A program made the position numbers and the translations under genes. Shown in pieces: positions 38,604 through 52,002 of a stretch of DNA of 64,000 bases. This stretch comes from Labia minor (lineage: Eukaryota > Arthropoda > Insecta > Dermaptera > Spongiphoridae): assembly GCA_963082975.1 (NCBI GenBank), contig OY720348.1, positions 13,946,078 to 14,010,077 of the forward strand, read 5' to 3'. Each line of letters begins with the position of its first letter. Within the stretch, counting starts at the first letter, position 1. The notes beneath the pieces were generated by a model, which did no database searches, was not told where the DNA came from, and was given only the letters and a program-made list of their open reading frames with translations.

Positions 38604-38901
38604 GTTGAATTTGCAATTTAAAGATAATTACCCTTAATCTTAAATTAAAAACTTAATTATCTAAATGAATAAAAAGACAATGAAAATACTACTCAATATA
38701 ATACACATTAAGAACAATAAATATAAAATAAAAAGAAACAATTGGTAAATGACTAATAAAGAATTATGAATAAAAATTAAAATTTACAAAAAAATAAGGT
38801 TATTAAAAATTTAAATTAAACTTAGTGAATTTATTATAATAATACTGATTTTAAATTATTGAATTTAATATAATTGTGTTCATAAACGGGGTCACCAATT
38901 A

Positions 38902-39210
38902 TGGGAGTCCAATTATGGAACTCCAATTATGAGTCTTATAATAAATAAAGTAAATTAAACGAAATTATAATTAAACAATATATTTAACATTAAGTGGTGT
39001 AATTTTACAATATTTATAAAATATAATTAATTTAATATACCTTATTTTTGTTGTTATGATTTCCTGTGCACAGGTTAAATTAATATAGTTAAATTTATAT
39101 ATTTATTATTAATAATTATAATTTATATGTGTGTTAGTGTGAGCTCAAGGCGCCATGAATGTTTGTGAAAAAATTCTTGTTTATTTTTAATTGTTGTCAT
39201 CATCGCCACA
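38902..39210 (-). repeat. Gypsy 5' LTR
   Basis: 309 bp, the partner of 34287-34595. It would carry the element's promoter. The putative primer-binding site lies directly inside it at about 38883-38899. Confidence 0.93.
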
Positions 39211-39433
39211 AGTTCTAGGTATACGCCATTGTAACTACATGTTCGTTTTACACCAAAGAATCTTTGTTTTGACATTAAATTTTACGCATTTTTATAATAT
39301 ATATATATAAATCTCAGAAATATTGTTTTTATAAATATAACTTTTTACACAGCTACACTTTTTGAATATTTCAGAGATGATTTATAAAATCTAACTAATT
39401 ATAGGCTGGAACTATGAGAGTGGAAAATAAAGA

Positions 39434-39600
39434 ATGGTTTAAAGCAGTAGTCGGTAAACTTTTTTTGGGGCAAAATTATATACATATATTTATATTTTTT
39501 GAATGTTTTGGAAATCATGCAATAAATTTTATTGAAAAAATAATTGATAAAAATAATAATAATCAAGAATTTTAAATGTCAAAATTAAAAATTCATTTTT
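39434..39600 (+). repeat. MITE-like fragment, pair with ~44020-44187
   Basis: CAGTAGTCGGTAAACTTTTT here and CAGGATTCGGCAACCTTTG (minus strand from 44187) are similar ends. Both are followed by AAATCATGCAATAAATTTTA and an AATAATAATAAT run in the same order. Neither copy shows a clear second end. Probably a hAT-derived repeat. Confidence 0.5.
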
Positions 39601-40334
39601 ATAATTTAATGCAAAATATGAAACAATATTTATGCATAAACCTCCATTCATATACCCATTTGTTCCTTATATTTATATTATTTGATTTTTACTTTTCTCT
39701 TCTTTGTCGTTCAACTTTTAAATTTTTTAAGGGAGAGAGTTCGAAATCAAAAATGAAATTTGCTACCCTTTTAAAGCTTATTAATTATTTTGCAAGTGGA
39801 GGAAAGATATTTTAGAAAGAAATAATTTGATTGAGATGAAGGTGATTAGGTGCTCTCCAATAAATATTGAGAGTCTCTGAACTTGATTTAGCTTTTCTAA
39901 ATTACTCATGATAAAATAAGTAAGAGACCTTTAATCTTGTTAAATAGAAAGGTCAAATAAACTAATTTAAAGGCTTGATGTAAAATCAATGTCATGAATA
40001 AAAATATATTTAATTGCTTTATTTAATTTTTCATGTAAAACTAAATAAATAAACATAAACTTATCCATTTTATATTTTTTAATTAAAAAAATTTTTATCG
40101 ATACAATATTTCTCTATATATTATATATACATATTTTAGTTTTTTTTCAAAATCAATGATAATTTCGCAGCTACATATCTTCCCTCTATTGGCAAGATCC
40201 TGAACATTAAATTGTTCTGCTTTTATTTATCTTTAATTCTGTCATTGATCAATGATAACTCCAAGAATTTCAGGTGTTTTATCACAATCTTTTTGAATTT
40301 TTTTTTATTAATCACGATTTAAAATATTAAAACA

Positions 40335-43300
40335 ATGTCAAGTTTATTAGAAAACTTTGAACAACAATATGCTATATTAACTGCAGATATAACATCCAAA
40401 ATTGGGAGAATAAACACTTCACCAGGTACTTTCCATATGTTTTGTCATCATCATCTGTCAAATTTTATGAAAATGACGAAACAAAAATATATCTATTATA
40501 TAGATTTATTTTTTTTTGTTCTTGGATAATAAAATAATCAGAAATATAAATATTTTAATTAATTTTTATCAAACAAACAATATTTTCTCTAATTATGTGA
40601 ATCTTATTTATTATTTAATTATTTTAATAAAATAAATGTCATTTTTTGATATTTATTTTATTTCTAATTCATACAGCTTTTGGATAATATTGAAATGAGT
40701 CCATATGCTTAATACATATTTATTCATTTAATAAACAAAATATTAGTTTACTTTATTAAATCATTTTATGATCAATTGTACCGTTGTAAATGAAATAGTA
40801 ATATTTTTTTTAAATTTATTTTGTGAATTCATGAATCCACTTGATATATATCATATATATTCAAATAAATGATTGATTTTTTATATAATTTTAATATTTT
40901 AGCTAAATTTTCATTTTTTATTTTGTTTTGATCAAGTAATTTTCAAAAAAAAATTTTCTTTACTTTATATCTGAAAGTATTCAATGAATGAATCATAAGA
41001 AAAATATTGTAAATTTATTCATTTTTATAAGAAACTTTCTTAATAAATAACAGGGCTCATTTTTCAAATTGTTATATATTGTTTTAGATGATCGAATAAT
41101 GTTAAATAATGATATTGAAAAAAATTTAGAAGAAGTTCAAGAACTGGTAATGACATGTTTAAGAACATATAGAATATTTGTGTATAGTCTATAATCATTT
41201 CTATTTTATATTTCCGTTGGATAGCTTGAACAGATGGAATTGGAAGTTCATGAAGCACAACATTCGTCTCGTTCCCGGCTCAAAATGAGAGTGGACAGTT
41301 ATCGGGCAGAGTTGGGTCGTCTTCATAAAGAATGGAAAAAGATGCAAACTCCAACCTATCACGATGGTAGGAGAGGATTGAATATTCATATCGTTATATT
41401 GAATTAACATTAATAGAGAATACGGTTTTAGGCATGCCGTTCAACAGGCGATGTTCTAGCATATGTCACTCATAGGTGGAATAAAGTTCTCGATACTGGT
41501 AAAGCCCCTAGTGGTAGCTTTAACGATATCTAAGAGTGATTATTAGATTTAGGTTTTTTATGTTAACCTATTTAGCATTATTGACAGATTGATTTGTGAA
41601 GGGAATAAAATAAGATTTTAATTTTATCTGAATTTCAAAAATTCTTTAAATTAACGTAATCCTAGGATATACGAGCAAAAATTGTATATATATCTTTCTG
41701 ATCATGAAAATGGCACACGGGATTTGTATAAAATTCATGTATTCGAATGTTTTTAAGGCTAAGAATCAATCTAAGTCTCATTTGGAGGAAAAATAATTTT
41801 ATTTGTATTTATTCCTTAATTAAACTAATTAATAAAAGATGTCAATAAATATCCAAATCAAAAAACAAGTTAGCTTTTGAAAACATTATACATATTTATA
41901 TGAATATAATTATTATTATTATTATTATTATTATTAACATTATATTCAACATATACATATGTTTTTCTAAAAACAATCTAATTCTTTAATTGATATTTTC
42001 ATTTAAAATCTTTATTAAATAAAATTTAAATGCAACTAAAATATTCACTCTATTAATATTAAATTAATGAGAACGAGAACTTTTAGAATAAATTAACTCA
42101 TTAAATGATAATTAATTATTAGAATAATTAAATTAAAATATATATTATATTTTAATAATTCTGAGAATTAATATTAATTAATTAATATTATTAATTAATA
42201 ATAATTAATTAATATTAACATTTTTATATTCATTGTCGAAAATGTATGAAGGGATCTGAATTGATTGAAGGCCCGGAGCTTTTAATAAATTCTTTAGGTT
42301 TAATACCAAAGAAATAATCTCTGGTATTTTTGCAAAAACAAATTGCTTAATCATCTATTTGTTATCTAAAGCAATTTATAAGATAAGAAAATTAGAATGG
42401 AGGATATATCCATTATAATCGATCCACTCAATTTATTATTCTCTGATAGGTCCCCAATATTCTCAAATTCATCACCATGACACATTTAGTAATTTTAAAT
42501 GACTCATCAAAGTTTTGAAAACAATATTTTAGTACGTAAGTTACTAGGTCTAAGCATTTGAGCCTCACGTCTTAGTTTGGCCCAATAACAAAGTATGTGT
42601 TCATAAATAAAAATACATTTTACCGTAGAAAAAAAATCAAATTTAAAAAAGGCAATATATTTCAAGATGTGTCCACTGTGTTGAACATGATGACATTTTG
42701 ATTTATATTGGATTACAGATTAAAAAAATAATACTGCTAGAACGTTTAATATTGAGCGATAGATCCATTGAAATAATTTAATTCTAAGGGTACCTCACTG
42801 TTAAAACTGTTATTTCTAAAAGTTTCTAGATACAGTACATTCCACTTATATTTTTTTTTGATACTATACTTATGATTCATCTTAGCTGACTCCGATGTAT
42901 TTATCATTTCCTTTTTCAATTCAATGTAAAATGGGTAAGTGGTTTCACCCACACAGAACATATTCAGAGATAACTTCAGTTACAAAGCATAGGTCAATCA
43001 CAGACTCACCTAGTACACTGATATATGTGAAGCGGGTTGTTGTGTCGTCACGCGTATTGCCTTTCAGAACAAATTATCCCTCTGCCTCCATAAATTTTGT
43101 CAGTTTAATTCTCTTGGTGTTTTTAATGCAATAGAGAGAGGATCTGTTATGAGAAAAAGATTAGCATGTGTAAATATCTCAGGGTTTAATTGGTTGAGTT
43201 CCTCCAGTCGAGCGTTAAAATCTCCTACTAGCAATATTTTTTCTAAAAATTTATTAATATTATCCTCATATCATGTAAAGCAGTGATTCCCAAAGTGGGC

Positions 43301-44931
43301 GCTGGAGCGATCCAGAGGGGCGGTGATATACACAGATGCTTTTAGGGAAAAATACTTGTATATTACTTTTCTATTCTGAGATCAATAAATAGATACATAA
43401 ATTCAATGTTTCTAATTTACACCATTATTTATAATATTTTGCAAATAGGTATTTTTATCTTTCTGTTTAATTGTTATTAAAATTAAAAAAAGTTAATTTC
43501 CAAGGGGGCGCTTGGCTAAATAAGTTTGGGAACCACTGATGTAAAGAATCTAAACAAATCGCTATCATGTTTTGGTGATAGATTTATAACATCCAAGGTA
43601 AAATTAAAGTCTCTATAATGGATACCAAATATCATCCATAGGATAGTATGTTGAATCAAATCAACATTGAGTATCTTTTTAAAAATACCATTAATCCATC
43701 ACTGACCCTTCCTCTTTTTTTCCCTCACTGCCGGATTTGAGAATATATTATATTTGTTCATTAGGTTTAACTGCAATGCAGGATTTGAAAGCCAGGTTTC
43801 ATTCAATACTATTATGTCAAAGTTCTGCCAGAAGTCATAATCATCAGTCGATATGGTTTGGTTGAAGTTTTGGAAACCTCGACAGTGTTCCAAAACACCA
43901 CCTTCAATTTATTTCCACATCCCACGCTTGGATTATCAATGGGTTTTTTAATAGTGCTTTCGTCTAAATGGCCATGGAAGAGTTTGATTATAATTCCCGA
44001 AGGCCAGGCATATTTTTGACTTTTAAAATTATTAAAAATTATTATTATTTTTATTAATTATTTTCTTCATAAAATTTATTGCATGATTTACCATTTTGAA
44101 ATATACAATTCACTAGCCAAAAGCATATTCAAAAAATGTAAACTTATATTTTATATTAATCCACAGTTAGCAAAGGTTGCCGAATCCTGATTTATATAAT
44201 TAATTATATATTCAGTGAAAATTTAAAAATAAAAATAATTTTTGGTTGTGCTTTATTACTCGCCGGAGATGATTTCTTTATTGTTAGGTGTATATATATA
44301 TGAGTGTCCAATTTCTTTGGAAAAAACAAACGTTAAAATGCATCACTAATTTAAAGTAACACTTACCTTTCATTCACAATTGCGATTCTAAAAAATAATA
44401 ATAGAAAAAACAGTCAACATGTTTACTCATTGCTACTTTCAATGATTTTTTAGGTAATTATCATAATGAAGATATCGTTACTGGAGTTTTGGATCAAGAA
44501 CAAAGACTTAGATTGCTTGAAAATTCTGAAACAATTGAACGAACTGGACAAAATATTAATACTGGTTACAGGATAATTTTAGAAACTGAAGAAATTGGTA
44601 CTCAAGTTTTACAAGATCTGTATTCTCAAAGAGAAACTATTCAAAAGTCACGTCAGAGAGTAAGATATTTTTTTTTATATTCATTGATTTATTCCTTTCA
44701 TTCTTTTTCATGTATATATTCATACATAAAATGAAATCTATATTTCTAATATAAATAATCTTATTCCAGGTGAAAGATGTAAACGAGGAAGTAATTAAGA
44801 GTTCCCGAACCTTAAGCAGAATGATAATGTTATCAGTAAAAAATAGACTTATTTTATTTCTAATTTCCATTGTTTTTATTGTTCTTATAGTATCGTTTCT
44901 AGTCTATTCATTCAACAAACATTTTCATTAA
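40335..44931 (+). CDS. VTI1: VTI1 vesicle-transport v-SNARE, complete
   Basis: Five exons join in frame: 40335-40425, 41088-41146, 41225-41366, 44454-44659 and 44770-44931, giving 219 aa, the family's usual size. The N-terminal part (MSSLLENFEQQYAILTADIT ... EVQELLEQMELEVHEAQHSS ... RLHKEWKKMQT) matches the three-helix Habc-type domain of VTI1. The SNARE motif runs through exons 4-5 (ERTGQNINTGYRIILETEEI then GTQVLQDLYSQRETIQKSRQ). It is followed by a single C-terminal transmembrane segment, LILFLISIVFIVLIVSFLVY, and a short luminal tail. VTI1 is a Qb-SNARE in Golgi-endosome and late-endosomal fusion. The sequence looks closer to the VTI1A type than VTI1B, but this is a judgement by eye. Intron 3 (about 3.1 kb) holds the repeat and LINE debris. 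Confidence 0.93.
41650..42600 (+). repeat. Unclassified dispersed repeat in VTI1 intron 3
   Basis: Partner of the repeat in TMEM147 intron 3, in the same sense orientation relative to the gene. It includes ATAAAATTCATGTATTCG, TAAGAATCAATCTAAGTCTC, AACATTATACATATTTATAT and TTAGAATGGAGGATAT, in that order. Sequence between the matching patches has diverged. Confidence 0.5.
42750..43900 (-). pseudogene. LINE endonuclease (APE-type) fragment, antisense in VTI1
   Basis: On the minus strand: FDIIVLNETWLSNPAL near 43815-43770 is the typical ETW box of the apurinic-like endonuclease of non-LTR elements. KILLVGDFNARLEELNQL near 43245-43190 is the GDFNAR box. Further debris near 43010-42990 reads SVIDLCF-like. 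Stops and frame changes are frequent, and a hAT MITE is inserted between the two boxes. No reverse transcriptase part was found, so it is a 5'-region relic. Confidence 0.75.
43281..43538. mobile_element. hAT MITE, 258 bp
   Basis: Ends are CAGTGATTCCCAAAGTGGG and ...TTTGGGAACCACTG, with perfect 8-bp duplications ATGTAAAG (43273-43280 and 43539-43546). It lies inside the LINE endonuclease relic. Its end is close to that of the transposase-bearing hAT at 16389. Confidence 0.92.
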
Positions 44932-47900
44932 CTAATTTATTCTAATTAATTTATATGAATATTATTTTAAAAGAAAAAAAATATCTTTTTATGATAATTA
45001 TTTCCTCTTTTAAATTAATAATAGTAATTATCCTCATTTCTTAGATAATTTATTTATTATTTTATGGATATAATGTAATTATAAATTAACAAAAATTGAA
45101 AGCTTGTTGAACAACAATTAAATATGTAGTCAGGAAAATTAGTGAAAATGTAACAGACTGAATTATTTATGTTTATATCCATAAATGTAAAATAAATCTG
45201 TCATCACGAAAATCTTGTGACCAAACAGAATAGATAGGCTGAAAAAGAGGAATTGATATCTAAATGGTAATGGATCGACGAATCTAAAAGATGAAATGTT
45301 TATTTTGCTAATCGCGAATCGTGGAGCAGTAAAATCGAAGAAGTATCTGATTTAAACATGCATTATATTACCAAATAATTATTTAAATATTTTATGGTAC
45401 AATTTTATTTATAGATTAAAAATTAAATTTTTACAATAAGTTTGTATTATATAGTATTCAAAACATATAATCTCAGCTCCTTGCTAGTAATTGAACATCT
45501 ATTGAAACAAATTCATATATATATTAGGTAATTTAATTTCTAAAATTTATAATTTATATAATGGAATGGAAAATTCTCTCACAGATGAACTTAATAACAA
45601 ACTCCACCATTTTATTAGATCATTTTTTGAGTTATTTGAGTTAGGATAGAAATTTCTTTCAAATACTTAATTATTTTCCAAGATAAACTATTAAATATAG
45701 TTATTCTTATGCGGTTTTTGATGAATAAATTTATTTATTTAAATGCATGTTTGATTAAATTTGGTTTGTGAATTGAACGAGCATATAGTACATATTTCCA
45801 CTATTACCTAATGTGATTGTTTTTTATAGATATAAATTTATTATAAAGTGATATTTTTATTTTTTATTAATATCATAAATAAATTAAGTACAACAACTTA
45901 ATGAATCTATAATCACAAATTTCAAATTTAACTAATAATAAATAACAATTTTAAATCAAAGCGATGAGCCAATATTTTAATATATATTAGAAAAATGATA
46001 TATTACTTTATCTATCTATATTTATAGATAGGATGATAGCTTCTATGTGAGATTAGATATAAACAATTTCTATTAAAATTTGTTCAAGGCTTTTAACAAA
46101 ACTTTAGGATTAAATTTTCCTACAGTATATTGTCATTATTCTTATACATCCATTCATTGGATATATTCTAAACAATTAATGAAAAATGAAATAAGTATAT
46201 ACACATGTGCTAATCTCAATACGCGATTGACTTATTTAACTTTTAAAAAATTGAAAAAAAAAATGAATATATTGGTTTTTTTTACTGGAGTAGATATAAA
46301 TAATCTAGTATTTTGATAATTGAATAATATAACATTTTATTTAAATATTATATTTATGTTTATATTAATTATAAATTTATATAATATTATTTAATTTAAT
46401 TTTTTTTTTATTTCAACAAGAATAATATAAACTGATTCTACAAGAAATAAATATTATGAAGACTGATTTTATTTTGATAATATTCAAATTATTTTAATTT
46501 TTCATAATAAATCAATAAAATTAGAACTTATTAACTATTCAAATAAATTATTTATTTTAAGTTATAAAAATTAAAATTATTTAATATATTAATTTTTTAA
46601 TTATTTTATTTTTACTTTTAACTAACTCTAGTCAAAATAAAAACTGTAAATATTATTATATTATATATCACATAGCCAATGTAGAATAGATATAATTATA
46701 ACCATATATATATATATATATAACTTAAAAAATGATTATTTTTATTTAATTTGGAGCTGATTCTATCTCTGATAATTTATTATTACAACTTGATTAAATA
46801 AATATATTAAAATTTCAATTTTTATATATAACATTTTATTTATTTTTAAATAAAATTTCAACAACCTCAGATGTTTATATCTGAAAAACATTAAAAATCT
46901 ACTTACATAAAATTTTTAAAATATATATATATATATATATATTCATGAAGATGAATTTTATAAAATTGATGTATTTTAATTTATTTATTTAAAATAGAAA
47001 TTCTTCAATTTTTGATGTTATAAAAAAATAATTATATTTTTACAAATTAATTCAAATATATATATCATATAAATAGCTTTTTAACAGAATTTATTTTTAT
47101 TTATATAAATAAATTAATATATATGTATATATATATTATAATTTATAATTAAAGTAATTAATTTAAAATTCTTATTGTTAAAAATTTTCATCCAACAGTA
47201 CAAATATTTTTTTACAACAATGATATAATACAAGATTATTTCTAATAATTTCATTTTATTATATTATTTTCTTATGTATTTCTGCATTCTTTTTGAATGC
47301 CCAAATTTAAATATAAAATTCCCATGAAGCATATTTTGTTTAATAAATGTAAATGTCAACTCTATTTCTTCTGTGAAAATTTAACTAAAAATCTTATTTA
47401 CCATTTTGATCGTTTATCCTTTAATGGAATAAAATTAAATTATATTTATAATAATAACAATTATTAAATCATAGCCTGTTTTAAGCATTCATTTTAAGAA
47501 AATTTCTTATCTTTTATTCCTTTTATATATATAAATCAAGAATTCTCTGTATATTCTCATTATTTAATAAAAAAAAAGAATAAATATATTTTGAATTCTA
47601 AAAGATACAATCCACCATTGATATCTAAATTTTCTATATTTCAAATAAATTTTTAAAAATTGATGATATTCATTTAGCATTTTAAGACTGCTGGGGAATC
47701 TGAATAAATCTTATATATATAAAATTGTCTAAATAAAGGATTTTTTTCCTTCTCACCAAACATAATATCGCCGACAGTTATTCAATTGCAGCCTTAATGG
47801 TAATCTATTTAATTTAATGATTTTTCTTTTAAAACAATAACCTTAGGGTGATTTTTATTTTTTTCTATTATATCTAATGTTAAAGAATAATTTATCTTTT

Positions 47901-48653
47901 TTTATAGTTTTTTCTCTATCTAGGTGTGCTTATTTCATTTTAAATCATTTGAAGAATTTAATTTGAAATTTCCTGCTTATTAATATTTTATAAAATCTAG
48001 TAATCTTGATTTTTGTTTTCTTTTTGTTTATTTTTAAATAAAGTAGTAGATTCTTATAAAGTAAAATAAGAAGGAAGTTTCTGTTTAGTTGGGTTGGAGG
48101 TATATGACCGGAAAGATTTCTTGAAGGCAGTTAAGAATTGTTGGTGTAGGATGGTGCAGGATTGCCAGTCCAAGGAGAGCGGCATGGTTGGTCGGGTCGT
48201 CATGCGCTTCGCCGCACTTGCCGTGGTTGCTATCGATCGTAGTCGACCCTTGCCAAACCTGGCCGGGCCGTGACGTCACGATGGAGTGCGCCACCTGCCC
48301 GAGAAACCCACGGGCCCAAATTGGCTCCGGGCCGGCTAACGCTCTGCAACAAACTCAAGCCTGCTCAGCTGGCAAACACCATGTGATAATTCTGTGATAA
48401 ACTAACCAAATACAATTGGAATGATCTCAATTTCACGCTTTATAAGAAAAACTGTCTCTTATAATTAGACTTCAATGTTTATCTCATTAGCTATGCACAT
48501 GAAAATCTGACAAAAATGGATGTCTCTGCATTTAGTAAGTTTTTAATCCAAATTCTCTAATATTGATTCATTTGCAAATACCTCATTTATATATCAACCT
48601 AAAATATAATTTAAAATATTATTTCTATCTATACCTCTCCTCTTCTATCTATC

Positions 48654-48684
<31 letters not shown>

Positions 48685-51600
48685 ATATATATATATCCAT
48701 TTATATAAATAGAATTTTGTTTCGAATATAATTTAAAGAAAATATGACATTTCAACGTCTTTATTTTATTGAAACAAATAATTTAAAATTGAATTAAATT
48801 GAATTGTTCCTTTGAACAATATAAATAATTGTTGTCGTTAGTATCACCAATAAATAAAGGATAAATCAATCATTCACGTGGAAGAATAATTTGAAAAGAA
48901 AAAAAACAAAAAGTAATTTCATTATCATTTAAAATTGATGGATTATTTTGACAAAAATTGATATGAAAAGATTATTAATCAATTTTGAATGAAATTATAT
49001 CATCTATCTGTAGTATTATGTAATGGTATATCATTAGTAAAATTGATTTATATCAAAATGATGCGAATATATATAATTTAACTAACCTCTTTGAAAGAAA
49101 AATGATTTTCTTATATTCTTTTTTTTTATTATTTATATTTTTAAATTTGTAAATTTAAAATCGAAAGTGAAAAATGATTGACAATTTATTTATTTAATTT
49201 ATTTTTTTCTAAATTATAAACAATATCCGTTGTTTAATTAATTAAATATTAATTTGGGAATTTCATTAAAAAAATTTAATTACTATTGATTCGAATATGT
49301 TTTATAATGAATTTGAATTTTCATATCGATTTTTTCTGATTTCATTTAGACATCTTTTCATATTTTAAAATGAAAAATTGATCTTAAAATTTTACAAATA
49401 CGTCTAATGATTTGCACCAGACTTGTTTATAGAAAAAAAAATGATGGTGGAAAATAGTCATATGTCAAATTCATAAATCTCCAACAAAATCCATATTTTT
49501 ACCCCTTCCTATTAATTACTCACTCTATTCTTAAATTTGTGTTTTCATAATCTTTTAATTACTTCATTCAAATTAATATTTTATTTTATACTTGAAATAT
49601 TTATTTAACAAAATTTATTTTAATAAAGTAAATTGTTGATAATTGTATTTTATAAATTCAATTATTATAATTTCAAAAATAATTTTATATTTTTTCTTAC
49701 AGTATAGATATGGTAATAATTGATTAGAATATACTTATGATATGTCAATTTAAATATTTGAAGTCATTTTAACATCTTGGATAAATTTGATTTAAAAAAA
49801 GAAAAAAATAAATTTAAAATTTTCTAATTTTTTAAGCTAACTCTGCACTTCCTTTAGGAATTTAATTAATTGTTTTTAAATTATTTAAATTATTATGATA
49901 TAAATATATATATTTCAAATGATTAAAAAGATATTTAAAATTAAAATATTTAGCAAGGTAATATATACAACATTTATTATCAAATAAAATATTATACTTA
50001 ATAAGTTGACTTGTGGTTTCTACTAAAAATCCTCGTTACTATAATCTGCTCTTGTATTTTTCTCTATACAAGATTATATGATTATTTATTTTAAAATTAT
50101 AATAAATACTTATATTACTTTCAATAAATTCAATCCTTTTTTATATTAAAAAGTTTTAGAATATTAACCTTCATAATAAAATTACAATAACAAAAATATG
50201 ATTACTTATAATGAATAAGTTTTTTTAAAAGTTGACAATACTATATTTTTCTTAAAGTGTATATTCTGTTAAAAAAAATACTAATTAGTTACCGTTATAA
50301 TTTCTTATTAATTTTAATTAAAGGAATAGGATATGTTAAAATTTATATATAAAGAAAATAAAGATACTTTAAATAAATCTTTAATCAATTTTATGAATTA
50401 ACTTCTAAAAATATACATTTTTAAGTTCCCCATTTCAAATTGAAATTTTGTATAGCAAAATTATTAAACAAACCACTTTAAAATTCATTAGTTATATTTC
50501 CTTCTAGTTAAATTATAGATAAAAATAAATAATTATGTCATTTACAAACACAAATTTAATTATTCTCTGGACATTAATATTTAATTAAATTTAATTTGAA
50601 TTTAAAATATATAATAATTTATTAGCAAATATCAATAATTTACCCTTATAATTGAATTCTCAACATATCTTTCTCTAATGGATTACTTTTATTCTTAACT
50701 TTGAATATAAATCCGTCAGATTTTCAAATAATTAATTAATTATTATTTATTTCATAAGTACCATTTGAAAAGTCGTTCCTATTCTATTTATGTGAGCTTA
50801 ATATTTAAACCAAAAAACTAATGAAACACCAAATAATAGTAATAATCGTCAGTAATTATTTTCTTTTATAAAATCATGTTCACTGAACGTATCAAATATT
50901 TTTTTTCTATCTTATCATACAGGAATTAGAACCAAAAACAAAAATTAAATTAAAATTAATTTTTTAATTAAAAATAAAAACAACTAATATTTTTGATTTT
51001 CATTTTTATTCTATCAATCACATTTTATAAGATCAAAATAAATTAAAATTTTTATTGAATGATTAAAAGAAAAATGATTTCTGATAATCATTTTTTTTTC
51101 TTATTATTTTTCATATCCAACCTTTAATGTATTGTATTACTTACATCGATTGACCTAATATTGAGTCCTTTTCTATCTTTAATCATCGATTTAAAATAAA
51201 ACGATTTCAATAATTTTAATTCGTTCTCTTAATTGATGTGCCTCCCCTACCACTCCCGTTCTACTTCAACAGACATGATACGATTGATTTTATATTTTTT
51301 TTATTAAATTCATTCCGATTATTATAAAAAGTAGGATAATAACAATAATAATAATATTAATAATACAAAATAAGTAAATTTAAATTTTGTTTTATTGAGA
51401 CAAATTTTTCAATAAAAATTTCATTATGAGTTATGATTCTTAAATTTATAATTGTATTTAATTTTACTATCTTTCTCAATATATATATTATTTTTATATC
51501 ACTCTTAAAAATGATAACTCCAAAATTCTTAAATAATATGGTTTTATTTATTTCATATTATTTAATTTTTTTAAAAATTATTATTTATTGTATATATATT

Positions 51601-51880
51601 AATTTTATACAGGCTTATCTATTTTTATTTAAATTAGATTAAATAATAGAACCCAGACTATTATTTATATGATAATCATATATGAATTTGTTAAATGAAT
51701 TGAGTAAAGTCCAATTTTAATCGCGCATTGACAAATTATTCTTATCAAGAGACATTACTCTTGTTTATCTCAAAAAGATATATTTTCTTGTTATTATTCA
51801 TTCTTGTTGAACCATCACGAGTCGAATTTATTTGTATTTTTTGAGGTGAGAGGGTGGTGGGGTTTAATTTTCTCCTCCAC
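44932..51880. other. Gene-poor AT-rich stretch
   Basis: No gene is supported. There are long (AT)n runs (for example about 46695-46722, 46921-46940 and 48653-48697), A/T homopolymers and small AT-driven open frames. The short stretch at about 45250-45350 contains IDESKR and FANRESW-like text that might be a Tc1-type transposase relic, but it is too short to call. The GC-rich island at 48080-48390 is the only marked departure in composition. Confidence 0.6.
48080..48390. other. GC-rich island of unknown nature
   Basis: About 300 bp with strong GC enrichment inside DNA of about 20% GC. It includes GGCCGGGCCGTGACGTCACG (a CRE-like TGACGTCA), CCACGGGCCC, CTCCGGGCCGGC and many CpGs. Open frames exist on both strands, but neither encodes a recognised protein or has matching splice sites. 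No tRNA-like boxes, terminal repeats or duplications were found. Candidates are a SINE or transposon fragment, a CpG-island promoter, or transferred DNA. Confidence 0.5.
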
Positions 51881-51884
51881 ATTT

Positions 51885-52002
51885 TGAATCGCTCCTGAAC
51901 TATCGAGTGGACGGAGACGAGATGAGGAGTCTCTAAGAATAGAAATTGTACGACACTAGCTGCTAAAACATCGTTTCAAAGATCACATAGACTTAAACAA
52001 AA
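51885..52002 (+). other. Possible non-coding first exon with GTATGT donor
   Basis: A GC-richer segment (CTCCTCCACATTTTGAATCG ... GACGGAGACGAGATGAGGAG) ends at AAACAAAAAG|GTATGT, a strong donor. It has no long open frame. It could be an untranslated leader spliced to the acceptor at 59957 in front of the ACSL start, about 8 kb away on the same strand. That link is inference. Confidence 0.3.

Larger units (their letters stand above)
34287..39210 (-). mobile_element. Ty3/gypsy LTR retrotransposon, full length
   Basis: Complete element in minus orientation: 5' LTR 38902-39210, gag, pol, 3' LTR 34287-34595. The LTRs are 309 bp with TG...CA ends and look identical by eye, so insertion is recent. 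Beside the 5' LTR, on the minus strand, TGGTGACCCCGTTTATG is a plausible primer-binding site after a TAAT spacer; the matching tRNA was not assigned. A polypurine tract, GGGGAGGGAG, precedes the 3' LTR. Flanking AGTT on both sides may be the target duplication, with one or two bases of uncertainty about the boundary. No env-like third frame was seen. Confidence 0.95.
33609..39231. mobile_element. hAT-type element split by a gypsy insertion
   Basis: The left end CAGTGGCGTACCTAAGG (33609) and right end CTAGGTATACGCCATTG (ending 39231) form an imperfect inverted pair. They are flanked by perfect 8-bp duplications TAACTACA (33601-33608 and 39232-39239). Without the gypsy element (34287-39210) the hAT part is about 700 bp, with GGGCGGCA motifs at both ends (33640-33680, 34250-34280) and AT-rich interior. 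No transposase is evident. Confidence 0.85.

Noticed and set aside
45240..45350. IDESKR...FANRESW text resembling a Tc1 transposase
   Set aside because: About 30 codons with stops, no terminal repeats; resemblance may be chance.
48085..48397. Overlapping 69-codon frames on both strands in the GC-rich island
   Set aside because: Both frames are expected by chance where stops are rare in GC-rich DNA. No family resemblance, no splice partners.
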